This document shows, piece by piece, positions 10,509 through 20,796 of a stretch of 64,000 nucleotides of DNA. Origin of the DNA: Azorinus chamasolen (Eukaryota > Mollusca > Bivalvia > Cardiida > Solecurtidae). The position numbers were made by a program, and so were the translations under genes. Under the pieces are notes generated by a model, which saw only the letters and a list, made by a program, of their open reading frames with translations, ran no database searches and was not told where the DNA came from. The number at the start of each line of letters is the position of its first letter. Within the stretch, counting starts at the first letter, position 1. The stretch spans positions 15,802,378-15,866,377 of the forward strand of contig OY755240.1 of the NCBI GenBank assembly GCA_963576725.1. The letters are read 5' to 3'.

Positions 10509-10612
10509 AATTTGTAGAATCAGCTTTATATTATTGCATTAACAAACAGAACAGACTCTGGCCAGGCGGCTCCTGCGTTAACTGACTGGTCTTGATCTGG
10601 CATGTGTACAAA
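10509..10612 (-). mobile_element. TT-F fragment
   Basis: 'agaatcagctttatattatt' arm and core arm 'aacagactctggccaggcgg' with a weak mirror 'tggtcttgatctgg'. Heavily decayed. Confidence 0.5.
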
Positions 10613-10631
10613 AGCTTAAGAATTACCCTAC

Positions 10632-10730
10632 ATTCATTTTGACACTATTGCAAACTGAGTAGACACAACTCAGACAGAAGCTCCTGCAATAGCCGTCTTA
10701 TCAGGGTTTGCTCTGTTATCTTAAATAGTT
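10632..10730 (+). mobile_element. TT-E/F core fragment
   Basis: 'ttgcaaactgagtagacaca' with mirror 'cttatcagggtttgctctgt'. Only the hairpin core is left. Confidence 0.5.
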
Positions 10731-10799
10731 TCTAAGATCTGAATCTAGACTATTCAGCAGAGCTACCTATTCACTTGTTTTATAAACAACAATTATAAA

Positions 10800-10982
10800 T
10801 ACAGTAGAACCCCTCTTATATGACCACTTAATGAATAAAGATGGGTGTCTTTATAAGCATGCGGTTGCTTATTGCAGGACAAAAGTAATGCAGAAAGCTC
10901 CTAGAGGAGCTCTCTGCATTACTTTTGCCCTGCACTGAATTATACCTCTTTTAGTTGGTCGCATTAGCGGAGCTATACTGTA
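10800..10982. mobile_element. TA-B MITE copy 2
   Basis: TACAGTAGAACCCCTCTTAT to 'cattagcggagctatactgt'. Hairpin centre GCTCCTAGAGGAGC. The right arm has lost the CACCTGC block. Confidence 0.85.
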
Positions 10983-11042
10983 ATTAATTGATTTGCATAA
11001 TGGTAGGAGCCTTCAATGAATATTCATGGAGTAAAGGGTTAA
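10983..11042 (+). mobile_element. TT-F right end fragment
   Basis: 'caatgaatattcatggagta' then AAGGGTTAA. It shares its TTAA (11039-11042) with the next TT-D. Confidence 0.6.
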
Positions 11043-11267
11043 CCCATTCCATCGTATTGACGCCGTTTGACGCCCCTGTAAATGTCACTGTCTGAAACAA
11101 TTGTGATAAATAGAACATTTGCTCCATAGGAGCAAATGCTCTTTTTATCACAATGGTTTCAAACCTACAAAATTCTTAACTTTTCCTTTGTTCTAGTAAA
11201 TGCTCCTTTTCAGTATATTTATTCAAAGAGATTGAGTCTATAAATAAACTATTAGATAATGCGTTAA
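11039..11267 (-). mobile_element. TT-D MITE copy 4
   Basis: TTAACCCATTCCATCGTATT start, hairpin 'gaacatttgctccataggag', right end 'attagataatgcgttaa'. Its right end seeds the tandem array that follows. Confidence 0.85.
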
Positions 11268-11470
11268 AAAGCAAGATATTTAAGTAGCCTGGTCTTTAAA
11301 TAGCCTATTAGGGAATGGATTAAAAAGCAGGGTCTATAGACTAACAGGGAATGGGTTAAAAAGCAGGGTCTATAAATAGCCTTATGTGGAATGGGTTAAA
11401 AAGCAAGGTCTATAAATAGACTAACAGGGAATGGGTTAAACATCAGGGTCTTTAAATAGCCTAACAAGCA
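11226..11470 (+). repeat. 40-bp tandem repeat made from a TT-D right end
   Basis: Successive units read 'aagcagggtctataaatagc' then 'ctaacagggaatgggttaaa', with exact 40-bp spacing at 11361 and 11401. About five or six units. Each unit is the last ~40 bp of TT-D including its GGGTTAA end. Confidence 0.85.
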
Positions 11471-11875
11471 GATTTGTCAGGTAAATGGTTGAAAGAGGAT
11501 GATCGGACATGTACAAACAACGTGTACATTAATGTATATTGACCTTTAGTCTGATGCGCGCATAACGTTCTTATAAATTATACTGTGTCCCGCAGATAAA
11601 TGGTTAAACTCAACGACTGAATGACTGGTATTATGATTGGTTAATCAAAATGAAGGGCGTCCGGTGACAAGAAATATCTCTATTTTAATGAAAGTGCCAG
11701 TCATTCCAGCAGTTCATGAAACAAGAAATAAGCAATCGACTAAACATGAAGTAAGATACGGCTTCATCAACTTGATAAAAGGAGTAATTCCTTGTATCGT
11801 TCTAGATGAATGGTGTGGCGAATGATTGGAAGAAGACATTTTCAGGGCATGCCAAAATCTTAATCGTTATATAGC
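11471..11875. other. No recognised feature
   Basis: A 62-codon plus-strand open frame (11637-11825) shows no domain. No repeat seen. Confidence 0.35.
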
Positions 11876-12104
11876 TTAACTCATTCCATTCTAGACTATT
11901 TTTAGACTCAACCTCTTTTAATAAATCTACTGAAAGGGAATATTTACTAGAGAAAATGAAAATTTTAGAATTGCATAGTTTTGAAACCATTGTGGTAAAT
12001 AGAGCATTTGCTCCTATAGGAGCAAATGCTCTATTTATCACAATGGTTCACAAAGTGACTTTAACATAGTCGTCAAAAGTCGTCAATATGAGGGAATGGG
12101 TTAA
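11876..12104 (+). mobile_element. TT-D MITE copy 5
   Basis: TTAACTCATTCCATTCTAGA to 'atatgagggaatgggttaa'. Perfect hairpin with exact CTCCTATAGGAG at 12011-12022. Confidence 0.92.
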
Positions 12105-12117
12105 TGCTTTATTTTTC

Positions 12118-12178
12118 AACTGGTTTCAAATGACTTTTGTATAGGCTTTAAAGGAATCAGTAGGAGGGAATGGGTTAA
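12118..12178 (+). mobile_element. TT-D right-end fragment
   Basis: 'ctggtttcaaatgacttttg' to 'ggagggaatgggttaa', the part of TT-D right of the hairpin. Confidence 0.65.
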
Positions 12179-12207
12179 GTAATTTCAGTGCTGAAATGAG
12201 TAGCTAT

Positions 12208-12330
12208 TGTCATTTGCAAATAATGTAGATCCAGATGAAAGGATTCCCTAAGGAGCCCTCTTATCAGGATCTGCACTGTTTGTCATGTTACACTTTTGTT
12301 TTAAACCATCACTGGATATTCACGATAAGC
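12208..12330 (-). mobile_element. TT-K MITE fragment
   Basis: 'gcaaataatgtagatccaga', 'gagccctcttatcaggatct', then 'catgttacacttttgtttta' as in the TT-K copy at 32528. Confidence 0.6.
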
Positions 12331-12366
12331 AGGAAACTGTAGAGTCAGACATATATTATATGTACT

Positions 12367-12580
12367 TTAACCATTTCGCTGCCAAATTCTGTCGTCTGCT
12401 AACTTTGTCGTCTGCTACAAAATTTCATTTTTTTATTTTCTTCATTTTTGTTTCAAAAACATAGTAACGGTAACAAACAGTTCGGATCCTGATGAGACGC
12501 CGAGTTACTCGGCGTCTCATCTGAATCCAAACTGTTTGCATAGGTAATCACATATCCAGCATGGGCAGCGAAAGGGTTAA
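12367..12580 (+). mobile_element. TT-H MITE copy 2, intact
   Basis: TTAACCATTTCGCTGCCAAA to 'gggcagcgaaagggttaa'. The core is AACAGTTCGGATCCTGATGA around GCCGAGTTACTCGGC, mirror 'catctgaatccaaactgttt'. A TGTCGTCTGCTA motif is repeated in the left arm. Confidence 0.9.
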
Positions 12581-12630
12581 GCAAACAGATGAGACACTGA
12601 TCATACAGCTCCTAAAGGTCTACTCTGCCT
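12580..12630 (-). mobile_element. TT-E/F core remnant
   Basis: 'agcaaacagatgagacactg' and 'ggtctactctgcctgcaaag'. Directly abuts the TT-H TTAA. Confidence 0.45.
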
Positions 12631-12670
12631 GCAAAGTAAAACACTATCAGGCCAAAACATTCCGTCTGCA

Positions 12671-12895
12671 ATAACCCATTCCCTCCAAGACTGTTTTAGA
12701 CATGACCTTTTTTAACAAATTTACCGAATAGGAGCGTTTACTAGAGAAAAGGAAACTTTTAAAATTATGTAGTTTTGAAATGATTGTGATAAAAACAGCA
12801 TTTGCTCCTATAGAGCAAATGCTTTATTTGTTACAATGGTGTCAAAAAGTGACGTCTACAGAGGCGTCAAAAGGTGTCAGGAGGGAACGGGTTAA
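12671..12895 (+). mobile_element. TT-D MITE copy 6
   Basis: Starts ATAACCCATTCCCTCCAAGA (TTAA mutated), hairpin centre GCTCCTATAGAGC, ends 'aggagggaacgggttaa'. Confidence 0.85.
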
Positions 12896-13003
12896 CTAGT
12901 TCGGTACTGAGAAGTGGTTTCAACTGTCATTCTGTTGTGGACGTTGGTGAATGGTCAACGGCTGGACTGTCCTTAAAACCATTTACATCTGTCGCTGATT
13001 CTT

Positions 13004-13249
13004 CTAACCATTTCCCTGTTTAATAGTCATGTAAGGAATTATGAATATCAATTCGCTGATGTTTTATGAAAGCATATGTACACAGTATGTTTTGACTCAG
13101 TCAGAAAGCGTAGAATACGATCTATAATTCTATATTATTTCATAAGCTAATATAGCAGACCTTAATCAGACGCTCCTACATGAGCCTTCTGATTTGGGTC
13201 TACTCTGTTGACATGAGTGAAAAGACGTTTATATGAAGAAAGTGGTCAA
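13004..13249 (-). mobile_element. TT-F MITE
   Basis: 'taaccatttccctgtttaat' start, long arm, core 'gcagaccttaatcagacgct' with mirror 'cttctgatttgggtctactc', end 'gaagaaagtggtcaa'. Confidence 0.75.
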
Positions 13250-13369
13250 CATTTTCGGGAAGTCTTCTGTCCTCTTTATCTCGGAGCTTCAGTCTGTATA
13301 ATTCAGTCTTGTTTGGTGGAACAAGCATTTTCTCCAAAGCTCTACAAATGGGCATTGTCATCTAACCAA

Positions 13370-13917
13370 TAGTGGATCACCTATTTTCTCGAGTTCGTGT
13401 TGCGCATATTTCCACGTGATTGTGGAGCACCTGTTTCCATGTGTAAATGTTGCACATATTTCCACGTGATTGTGGAGCACCTGTTTCCATGTGTAAATGT
13501 TGCACATATTTTCAAGTGTTAGTGTAGCACATATTTTAACATGATATTGGAGCACCTATTTCACGTTTTGATAAAACACATATTTCTACGTGTTGACGGA
13601 GCATGCATTTCCACGTGTTGATGGAATACCTATTTTCAAGTTATGATGGAACACATATTTCCACGTGTTGCTGGAACGCCTATTTTTCATATGATTATGG
13701 AGCACCCATTGTAATGTGTTAATGGAACACACATTGTCACGTGTTCATGGAGCATCTATTTTCACATGTTGCTGGAAAACCTTTTGCCACGTGTTGATGG
13801 AACACTCATTTTCACATGATAGTTATGAACACCTATTTCCACGTCTTGGTGGAGCAACTATTTCATGTGTTGATCGAGCACCTTTTTCCACCTGTTGGTG
13901 TAATACCTAGTTCGGAA
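13370..13917 (+). repeat. 25-bp satellite with CACGTG
   Basis: Units such as 'tatttccacgtgttgctgga' plus ACGCC follow each other at 24-27 bp, mostly 25, for about 22 units. Many units keep the palindrome CACGTG (E-box type); others read CATGTG or CACATG. Near 13405-13505 two adjacent units were copied together as a ~50-bp exact repeat. Confidence 0.85.
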
Positions 13918-14380
13918 CCCTATGATGTTCGCTGACACACAAGCGATGCACTTATAGATTCAAAGCCCGTTTTGGTAATAAAACGATTTGATGCACAGTT
14001 ACTGGTGCCGAACTGAGATGCATATAGATGTAGAAAATCATATTGGACCGTCTTGTATTGAAACAATCTGTTTAATTAAATATTTATCTAACAAGACTAA
14101 TTTCTGGAGAATCACCGAAGCGCATTTAGTATGCATTGGTTTTACTGATTTAACTCAATAACTGGTCAAGAAAAGAATCATTTAAATCCCAGAGGATAAC
14201 CATGTAAAATCAATAATAAATAACACAGGTTGTTCGCAATTGTGCGGGGTTAATCAAGCACCGATTTGCATTTTCCTCTTGTGTTAACTTTACTACACGT
14301 ACATGTATATGCATGTTAGAAACAATGCCAACATGAGTATTAACTAAATTCATTTTCAAAATGCCATATTAAAAATATTT
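13918..14380. other. No recognised feature
   Basis: AT-rich, apparently single-copy sequence. No hairpin, repeat or open frame of note. Confidence 0.4.
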
Positions 14381-14515
14381 TGGCAAACAAGAAACTGTAG
14401 AATCAGATATATTTTATTTCAGAAGCAAACAGAGCAAACTCTGATCATAGGAGCCGTTAGATATGGGTCTACTCGTTTTGCAACGGCTTGAAAAGGCGTA
14501 TCTATAGAGAAAATA
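14381..14515 (-). mobile_element. TT-F fragment
   Basis: 'caagaaactgtagaatcaga', core arm 'gcaaacagagcaaactctga', mirror 'gatatgggtctactcg', then 'ttgaaaaggcgtatctatag'. Confidence 0.6.
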
Positions 14516-14599
14516 GTATTACAAACCGAATTTTTATACGACTATCCGTGATTTTGCGAATTCATACCACCAGGGACTCACTCATTTCACCCCTGAAGG

Positions 14600-14645
14600 G
14601 TACCGTATTACTCGGCATCTGGTCTTGGTTCAAGCTGTCTATAAC
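14600..14645. mobile_element. TT-H/R half core
   Basis: 'attactcggcatctggtctt' and 'ggttcaagctgtct' match the right arm of the GGATCC-type core only. Confidence 0.4.
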
Positions 14646-14763
14646 TAAGTTCACTTTATCAAATTCACGCGGTATTGAATTGGACTAAATTACAGACAGG
14701 CCACCCGGTTTTGATGCTAGTAAACACCTCTCAAATGTCGTTTACCAGCTACATGAATCGTAT

Positions 14764-14925
14764 TTTCAAACGGCTTGGATCCATATGAGACGCCGAGTAA
14801 CTCGGTGTCTCATCTGGATTCAAGCTGTTTTACTCTTGCTCATTTGTTTATCGGAATTCTTTATCATGACACCTGGTCGACAGTTTCTCAAAGGCTTGAT
14901 CGAATCGGAAGTAGTCAAAACATTT
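14764..14925 (+). mobile_element. TT-R MITE, core and right part
   Basis: Hairpin AAACGGCTTGGATCCATATG around GCCGAGTAACTCGG, mirror 'catctggattcaagctgttt', then the outer arm 'cagtttctcaaaggcttgat' also seen at 8386 and 58880. Confidence 0.65.
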
Positions 14926-15288
14926 ATCCAACGTATAGGGCGCGGTCTTTTGTCTTAATATTACTATACTCTATACGTAGGATTTGTCGGGCATCATTTC
15001 ACTAAATGGTCCGGATTACGACTTTCAAGTGTAGTCAAAACAAAGTCGTTATGTTCTCCTGTGATGTGTGGGTAGGGTATGTACTGTTTGTAGCGACATA
15101 ATTATGTATAGTGTGGGTGACTAAGCCGTGTCTAGGAACGATATTACGTTGAAAATATCGGATGATCTGGATCTAAACTGTGTACAACCTTTTATAGATC
15201 CTTTGACGATGCCGGATATGAGAGACTTGAAGGTTTATTCCTTTACCTGATGAATATTCATCAACAAAGCACATCGCGAATATTAGCC
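14926..15288. other. Mostly unassigned sequence
   Basis: Contains only a short GGATC-type core piece ('ctggatctaaactgtg', near 15170) and a TT-F end-like 'tgatgaatattcatcaa' (near 15249). Otherwise nothing seen. Confidence 0.35.
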
Positions 15289-15517
15289 AGAGGTCCAGAT
15301 AAGATGCCTAAATTAAACAATTTCAAGAATGACGCCTTTATTTCTCCACCAAACCCTATGTTGTGACCACTCTTTATTTCTCCACCAAACCCTATGTTGT
15401 GACCACTCTTTAGAATCGTCTCTTCGAGACGATTCTAAAGAGTGGTCAAAACATAGGGTCTGGTGGAGAAATGACGATTTCAGTTTTTACGAACGTGCCT
15501 TTATATGTTGCTCTGTA
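15289..15517 (+). mobile_element. Family L hairpin, copy 3, with arm duplication
   Basis: Starts AGAGGTCCAGATAAGATGCC. The left arm segment 'tttatttctccaccaaaccc' to 'gtgaccactc' occurs twice in tandem. The centre GTCTCTTCGAGAC and a full right arm follow, ending 'gtgcctttatatgttgctct'. Confidence 0.88.
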
Positions 15518-15555
15518 TTAGCTGAATTTGTATAATGTCATTGAAAACAAGACTT

Positions 15556-15660
15556 GTTGTTAATGCAGAAACTGCAGAATCAGATCTATATTACTCAGTG
15601 TGCAAACAGAACAGAAGCCGTCTGATCTGGAGACACTCTATTGTAAAGACGTGAAAGGGC
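15556..15660 (-). mobile_element. TT-F fragment
   Basis: 'cagaaactgcagaatcagat', 'tgcaaacagaacagaa', 'gccgtctgatctggagacac'. One core arm is deleted. Confidence 0.6.
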
Positions 15661-15816
15661 ACCTGGTTCTGCTGTGGCGGATAAAAGCAAGCAACATTTC
15701 CATTTTCAAATAATCTGAATAGCATGAGTTTGAACGATTGTTCTTATTTCTATCGTTTTACTTGCTTGACGCCTATGTGATTTAACAGCCATTTTCAAGG
15801 CAAGTTTCTCGGAGAG
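15661..15816. other. Unassigned sequence
   Basis: First part of a roughly 1.4-kb block (15661-17047) that is free of the window's repeat families, the largest such block here. Confidence 0.4.
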
Positions 15817-15981
15817 TTAATTGGTGACGTGGTGGCAGTAATATACCACCATATTATTTATGAACGCTTTCGCCGCCAAGCGCATAGGGCTTGTGTTATC
15901 AGGGCAACCGATAACAAAATCAGTAAGGTTCTTAATAACTTTATATGTATGTGTTCGTATTGGCTGTAACACAACAACCAC
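15817..15981 (-). CDS. Candidate coding exon, unrecognised
   Basis: On the minus strand, an acceptor-like 'ttcttatatttcag' is followed directly by 54 open codons containing LQPIRTHTYKVIKNLTDFVI and GCPDNTSPMRLAAKAF, then a stop. Composition looks coding, and the block is free of repeats. A donor-like GTATAT inside could make it an internal exon. No family recognised. Confidence 0.3.
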   Translation of the reverse strand: MVVVLQPIRTHTYKVIKNLTDFVIGCPDNTSPMRLAAKAFINNMVVYYCHHVTN

Positions 15982-17047
15982 CTGAAATATAAGAATTAAG
16001 CATTCATAACTAAAATGTATAATAAGTAAAAATTTATAAAGCTTACAGTTCATAGTAAGTAACGGGTGGAAGAGCTAACCAATACACGTGTGTTTAACAA
16101 ACCACTTTACACAAAACTACACCTTAACAATTTAAGAACAAATTTAATGAAAATATTGAAATAATAAATCATACAAAAAGTGATTGTGAGGATGATAATG
16201 ACGATGATATTCATGATGATAAGTAAGGAATATTTACCTGAATTCATAATACATGTGACTCACGGATTTTCATATACTATGCCAAGCGGCAACCGTTGCT
16301 CGTGCGTTTAACAAAGCCAAGTGAAACGATATTTGAATTTCGCCATGTGACGTTAGTGGTACACTAGATGTTAGTGAATAGGATTAAAGTTATTTCCCCT
16401 TGTATAAGTACTATTATAGGACGATTTTTGTATAGGACGATGTAGACGTATATAAGTTAACTATATGTTCAAGCTGTAAAATGGGTTAAAAATTAAAACA
16501 AACATAACCTTACATTTGCTTTATTATATCAATATAACACGCTATATCATACTACCCTGCTTTCAAAAAAAGTCGTCCTCGACTTAGTTCAAATTATTTG
16601 AAACAAGTTCATGTCTGTTAGAGTAAGTCAAAGGAAAGACCACTCTGAAATTTACACAAGCGACAATGTTTTCAGACAAACAACTGGCGCCAAAATAGTT
16701 AACATACACGCGCAACTAGTCACAGAAGTCATTGCCTAGTATAAGACAAGAAGTTCCAGTCATGAGTCATTGGTAAAGAGTTCTGACTGAAACTACTGTT
16801 TGAAATCCTCTACGAATCGTTTAGAATGACACGATGACAGGCAATATTTCCTCTTTACTAAACCTGCCATTCATGCCCTATCAGCGCCATTGTTGTATCT
16901 AGTTCACCAGTTCAGGCTTTCTTACACACAATACACGTCTGCCTTTGGCTGGAAATAGACATCAATCATATTGTTTACTTAATATCATTGTCTCTGTCAA
17001 GGATCAGACACTGTAGCCTTGCCCGGAGGTTATAAAACGTTTTGCTT
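15982..17047. other. Unique-looking sequence
   Basis: No repeat family from this window is present. A weak acceptor-like site near 16675 opens a 20-codon frame that I do not trust. This is the best place here for single-copy regulatory or exonic sequence. Confidence 0.4.
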
Positions 17048-17145
17048 CTGTCAGAAATTATTCTCAAGGGTATGATTGGTCAGACTTTGAGCTTGCTCAG
17101 AATCTGACCAATCAGATGCTTGAGGGTAAACCCAGACTTAGAGGT
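17048..17145. mobile_element. Element M relative, short
   Basis: 'ctcaagggtatgattggtca' pairs with 'tgaccaatcagatgcttgag' around GAGCTTGCTC. Same ATTGGTCAGA motif as M but without the outer ends. Confidence 0.6.
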
Positions 17146-17314
17146 TGACGCTCGATGATGGCATGTCGGAGCATGACTAATGTATAGACATGGCTTGCGG
17201 GCGGGCCAAGCGGTCAAATGCGGTACTTTTTTTATCAACTTTAACACTTACTCTAGATCCAAGTTAAATGCAAAAAGGTCGCAAATAGTGTCAAAAGGGT
17301 TAAATTTCAGAGTT

Positions 17315-17500
17315 TAAGATAAGATGCGTAAATTAAAATATTTTCAAGTATAACTTATTTATTTCTCCACAAAACCATATGTTGTGACCACTCTTTAGAA
17401 TCGTCTCGAAGAGACAATTCTAAAGAGTGGTCACAACATAGAATTTGGTGGAGAAATGACGATTTTAGTATTTGTGTACGCACCATTATCTGTAGCTCTG
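17315..17500 (+). mobile_element. Family L hairpin, copy 4
   Basis: 'aagataagatgcgtaaatta' to 'ccattatctgtagctctg'. Near-perfect stem with centre GTCTCGAAGAGAC. Confidence 0.9.
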
Positions 17501-17825
17501 AGTTAATGTTTTCGCCGCTATAAACCCATAAACGAATCCTTTATCACCTTTGTGAAAGAGGTTGGGTCCAGATGAGATGACGTCTCATTAGGTTCCAAAT
17601 TATTTATCATCCTGATTATATATTTAGTTTGTTTCTTTTATCGTCTCTGTTTGGTTATTGTTTAAAATACGCTTTTAACCTTGGCACATTAGTTTTATGT
17701 GTCACACTGGTTGACAAGGTACTCTCGCAGTTACACTGTCGAGTGTCTTTTGACAGCCATTTTGTGAGCCACAAACGATTCTGCATTCACAAATTATTTG
17801 AACACAACAAATAAAACAAGCAATT
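17501..17825. other. Mostly unassigned; one short TT-H core
   Basis: 'ggttgggtccagatgagatg' and 'acgtctcattaggttccaaa' near 17564-17607 form a shortened GGATCC-type hairpin. The 61-codon open frame after it is unrecognised. Confidence 0.4.
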
Positions 17826-18031
17826 GCACAAACCGGAATTCTAGAAGAGAATAAATTAGATACTTTTAGGCAGGTGATTGCTTAATGCATGGTGGAAGTA
17901 GTGTAGAAAGCTCCTAGTGGAGTTTTCTGCATGACTTTCGTCTTGCATTAAGCTGGCACCTGTCTCCTAAACCGATAATTAACTACATGTGTATTAAATA
18001 CAACCTCCGTTTTAGAGAGGTTTAACTTGTA
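17826..18031. mobile_element. TA-C MITE
   Basis: Left end eroded to 'aaaccggaattctagaagag'; hairpin 'gcaggtgattgcttaatgca' around GCTCCTAGTGGAGT; right end 'ccgttttagagaggtttaac'. Confidence 0.8.
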
Positions 18032-18187
18032 TTTACAAATGCTAGTGTTTCTGTAGTTATATGTCATACACATGTCATGTACATGTCATGCACGTGTAAA
18101 TGCTTTATACTGTTATATGTTACACGTGACCGTTTACCCGATGAATATTCATGTAAGACATAATTACACCATGAATATAAATTAGAT

Positions 18188-18395
18188 TACAGTAAAACCT
18201 CTCTATAACGGCCACTAAATTACATCAAGTATTTTGTGTTAAAGGCAGGTGGCTGCTTAAAGCAAAGTGAAAGTAAAACATAACGGTCCTATTGGAGCGT
18301 TCTGTTTTACTTTCACATTGCTTTAAGCAGACACCTACCCTAAATATCAACTAATTAACACAATTTAGTGGCCGTTATATAGAGGTTCTATTGTA
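18188..18395. mobile_element. TA-A MITE copy 4
   Basis: TACAGTAAAACCTCTCTATA to 'gttatatagaggttctattg'. Centre GGTCCTATTGGAGC. Confidence 0.9.
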
Positions 18396-18714
18396 GTTTT
18401 CGGTTAACCTAATATACTTTTGCATGCTAACATTCTAGTCACGTGATAATTTGGTCATTTTGGTCACTTTCGGTCAGACATCTTGGTTTTCACCAAAGCA
18501 TAATTTTGTTAATCTTGATACTATTGAACTAGCAAGGTAACTAAGTTTGTCATTTAGCTATTTGTGTAATTATGTTTATTTATTAGTATTGCCTATAATT
18601 TGATGATGTATTTATTCAACTTTTAAAGTTTTGGCTATCACTAAAATAACTCATCACCCATACCATGACATCACCTATGAATTTGATTGAGAATGAAACT
18701 TTTGGCTATCGTTT
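18396..18714. other. No recognised feature
   Basis: AT-rich spacer with nothing I can assign. Confidence 0.35.
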
Positions 18715-18825
18715 AATCATTTCACTCATATAGACGGCTGTTTGACACGTTTACAAACAGAGCAGACCTAGGTCAGACAACTACTTTATGAAATGTACTA
18801 AACATTCATCAGGTAAAGGATTAAG
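18715..18825 (+). mobile_element. TT-E/F fragment
   Basis: 'acacgtttacaaacagagca' then 'gacctaggtcagacaact' with no mirror arm, then an eroded right end 'cattcatcaggtaaaggatt'. Confidence 0.5.
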
Positions 18826-18969
18826 ATGAGAAATACATTCAATTTTTTCACGAAAAATGAGTTACTAAGCTCAACCTTGCCCCCCTCTGCACTTTATTGT
18901 CAGTTAAAAATCGGTGTTTTACAAAACATCAGAAACTCCATATAAATAAAACCTACTGTAGATCATGTC

Positions 18970-19192
18970 TTAACCCTAAACTTGTTTTCACGCATTTGCA
19001 AACAGAGTAGACCTAGATCAGAGGTCTGATCAGGGTCTGCTCTGTTTGCTCATGGAATTTGATATATCTGTTTCTTTACTTTCTAAAATGGCTTCATTGT
19101 TTCACCTGCCATATTTCATTATTACTATTTTGTCCATGAATATGTAGAAGGTATTGAAAGTTGGAATAAACATAGAACAGTGAAAGGGTTAA
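18970..19192 (+). mobile_element. TT-E MITE copy 1
   Basis: TTAACCCTAAACTTGTTTTC to 'aacagtgaaagggttaa'. Core GAGTAGACCTAGATCAGAGG is joined directly to its mirror, so the CTCCTATAGGAG centre is lost. Long arm 'tctgtttctttactttctaa'. Confidence 0.9.
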
Positions 19193-19335
19193 GCGACCAT
19201 AACAATAGGTCTATAGGTCTGTAAGGCAAGTGGTTGCTTAATGCATGGCAAAGGTAATACAAAAAGCGACCACTTGTTGTTTAAGATTCATATTTTAAAT
19301 ACACGAATGGCCGCTTAGGACCGATTCTACAGTAT
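19193..19335. mobile_element. TA-Q MITE
   Basis: Abuts the TT-E TTAA. 'gcaagtggttgcttaatgca' arm, mirror 'gcgaccacttgttg', right end 'gaatggccgcttaggaccga' plus CTACAGTA. Centre deleted. Confidence 0.7.
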
Positions 19336-19364
19336 GTAAATACACATTTCTTCTGTTAACAATA

Positions 19365-19561
19365 TACAGTGAAACCCCGCTAATGCGACCACTTAATAAA
19401 CAGCCACTGGTGTCGTTTAATGCAGGTGGTTGCTTAATGCAGCACGAAAGTTATGCAGAAAGCTTTCTGCATAACTTTCGTACTGCATTAAGCAACCACC
19501 TGCCTCTGCCACTCAGAATTATGCCCTTTTTTGGTGGTCGCATTAGCGGGGTTTTACTGTA
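19365..19561. mobile_element. TA-B MITE copy 3
   Basis: TACAGTGAAACCCCGCTAAT to 'gcattagcggggttttactg'. The hairpin meets at AAAGCTTT, without the CTCC block. Confidence 0.9.
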
Positions 19562-19727
19562 CATGTATAACTCTGATTGTATCGATGTCAGTCCCATGGT
19601 GTACAAAGACATTAGTGAATATTCCTCACCGACTTCTCCACCCTTTAATATTTGATCGAGACAAAATAAAAATTCATATGTAAATACATGTAGTTATAAT
19701 GTATATGCTTATGTCCAAAACAAGACT

Positions 19728-19956
19728 TTAACCCATTCCCTTATAGGCTATTTTTAGACCCAACCTCTTCAAATAAAACTACCGGAAAGAATCATTAACT
19801 AGAGAAAAGGAAAACTTTAAAATTGTATAGTTTTGAAACCATTGTGATAAATAGAGCATTTGCTCCTATGGAGCAAATGCTCTATTTATCACAAAGATTT
19901 AAAGAAGTGGTTATTACAGAGGCGTAGAAAGGCGTATTTATGAAGTAAAGGGATAA
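19728..19956 (+). mobile_element. TT-D MITE copy 7 with a TT-F-type right end
   Basis: TT-D left arm and hairpin (GCTCCTATGGAGC), but the right end reads 'aaaggcgtatttatgaagta' then AAGGGATAA. That is the short end of TT-F, not the usual TT-D 'caatatgagggaatggg'. Confidence 0.85.
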
Positions 19957-20044
19957 GTATGCTAAGGTCTCCTATGAATAAAAACTACATGTATTTAATT
20001 AGTTTGCAACATGTCTGCCTTCAAATACTACAATTTTAATGTGA

Positions 20045-20274
20045 TTACCCTTACCCTGCACAGTATTCATATAAGAAATAATGATAACATGAATATTTAT
20101 TAGTTCAATTGTCATAATGTAAACATTTCAAGGGATTTTATTTTGCATTGACAAAACTGTAGAATCAGATTCACACCGTGTCAAAAGCAAATAGAGCAGA
20201 CCCTGATCAGACGGCTCCTATAGGAGCCGTCTGATCTGGGTCTACTCTGTTTGCAAATACGTGAAAAGGGTTAA
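20045..20274 (-). mobile_element. TT-F MITE
   Basis: 'agaaataatgataacatgaa' arm, perfect core GAGCAGACCCTGATCAGACG with exact CTCCTATAGGAG at 20215-20226, end 'tacgtgaaaagggttaa'. Confidence 0.88.
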
Positions 20275-20295
20275 ATGATACAGATTGGGTTAGAG

Positions 20296-20442
20296 CATAT
20301 CTAATACAGTTACCTCCCTTACATGTTAGAGACTAAGACAAACATATCTAATACAGTTACCTCCCTTACATGTTAGACTAAGACAAACATATCTAATACA
20401 GTTACCTCCCTTACATGCTAGAGACTAAGACAAACATATCGA
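20296..20442 (+). repeat. 47-bp tandem repeat, three units
   Basis: 'catatctaatacagttacct' starts at 20296, 20343 and 20388, and a fourth truncated start is at 20435. One unit lacks 2 bp. The inner motif is 'cccttacatgttagagacta'. Confidence 0.9.
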
Positions 20443-20478
20443 AGAGTAGCTTGCGAAAAAATAAACGCTTTGAACCGA

Positions 20479-20722
20479 TTAACACTTTACTTGGTGACCA
20501 GTAATGTAAGAAATAATTACTGTATGAATATTAAGTAGCTGATATTTTTATATGACGTGACATACGAGAGAATTTCTGACCAGGGCAGAAACAGCAGAAT
20601 CATTGATCTATATCATTTACAAAAAAACAGAGCAGACCCCTGATTAGACGGTAACCGTCTAATCTGGATCTACTCTGTTTTCAAAGGCGCCAAAGATGCA
20701 TATATATCAGGTAGAAGGTTAA
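20479..20722 (-). mobile_element. TT-F MITE
   Basis: TTAACACTTTACTTGGTGAC to 'atatcaggtagaaggttaa'. Core 'gcagacccctgattagacgg' joined to mirror 'ccgtctaatctggatctact'; centre lost. Confidence 0.85.
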
Positions 20723-20796
20723 ACAGTCTGATAAGAGTATGAGTGATTGACATTCACGTGTCTATTTCTAAGTAATGACATTTTCCCTTTATGCAG

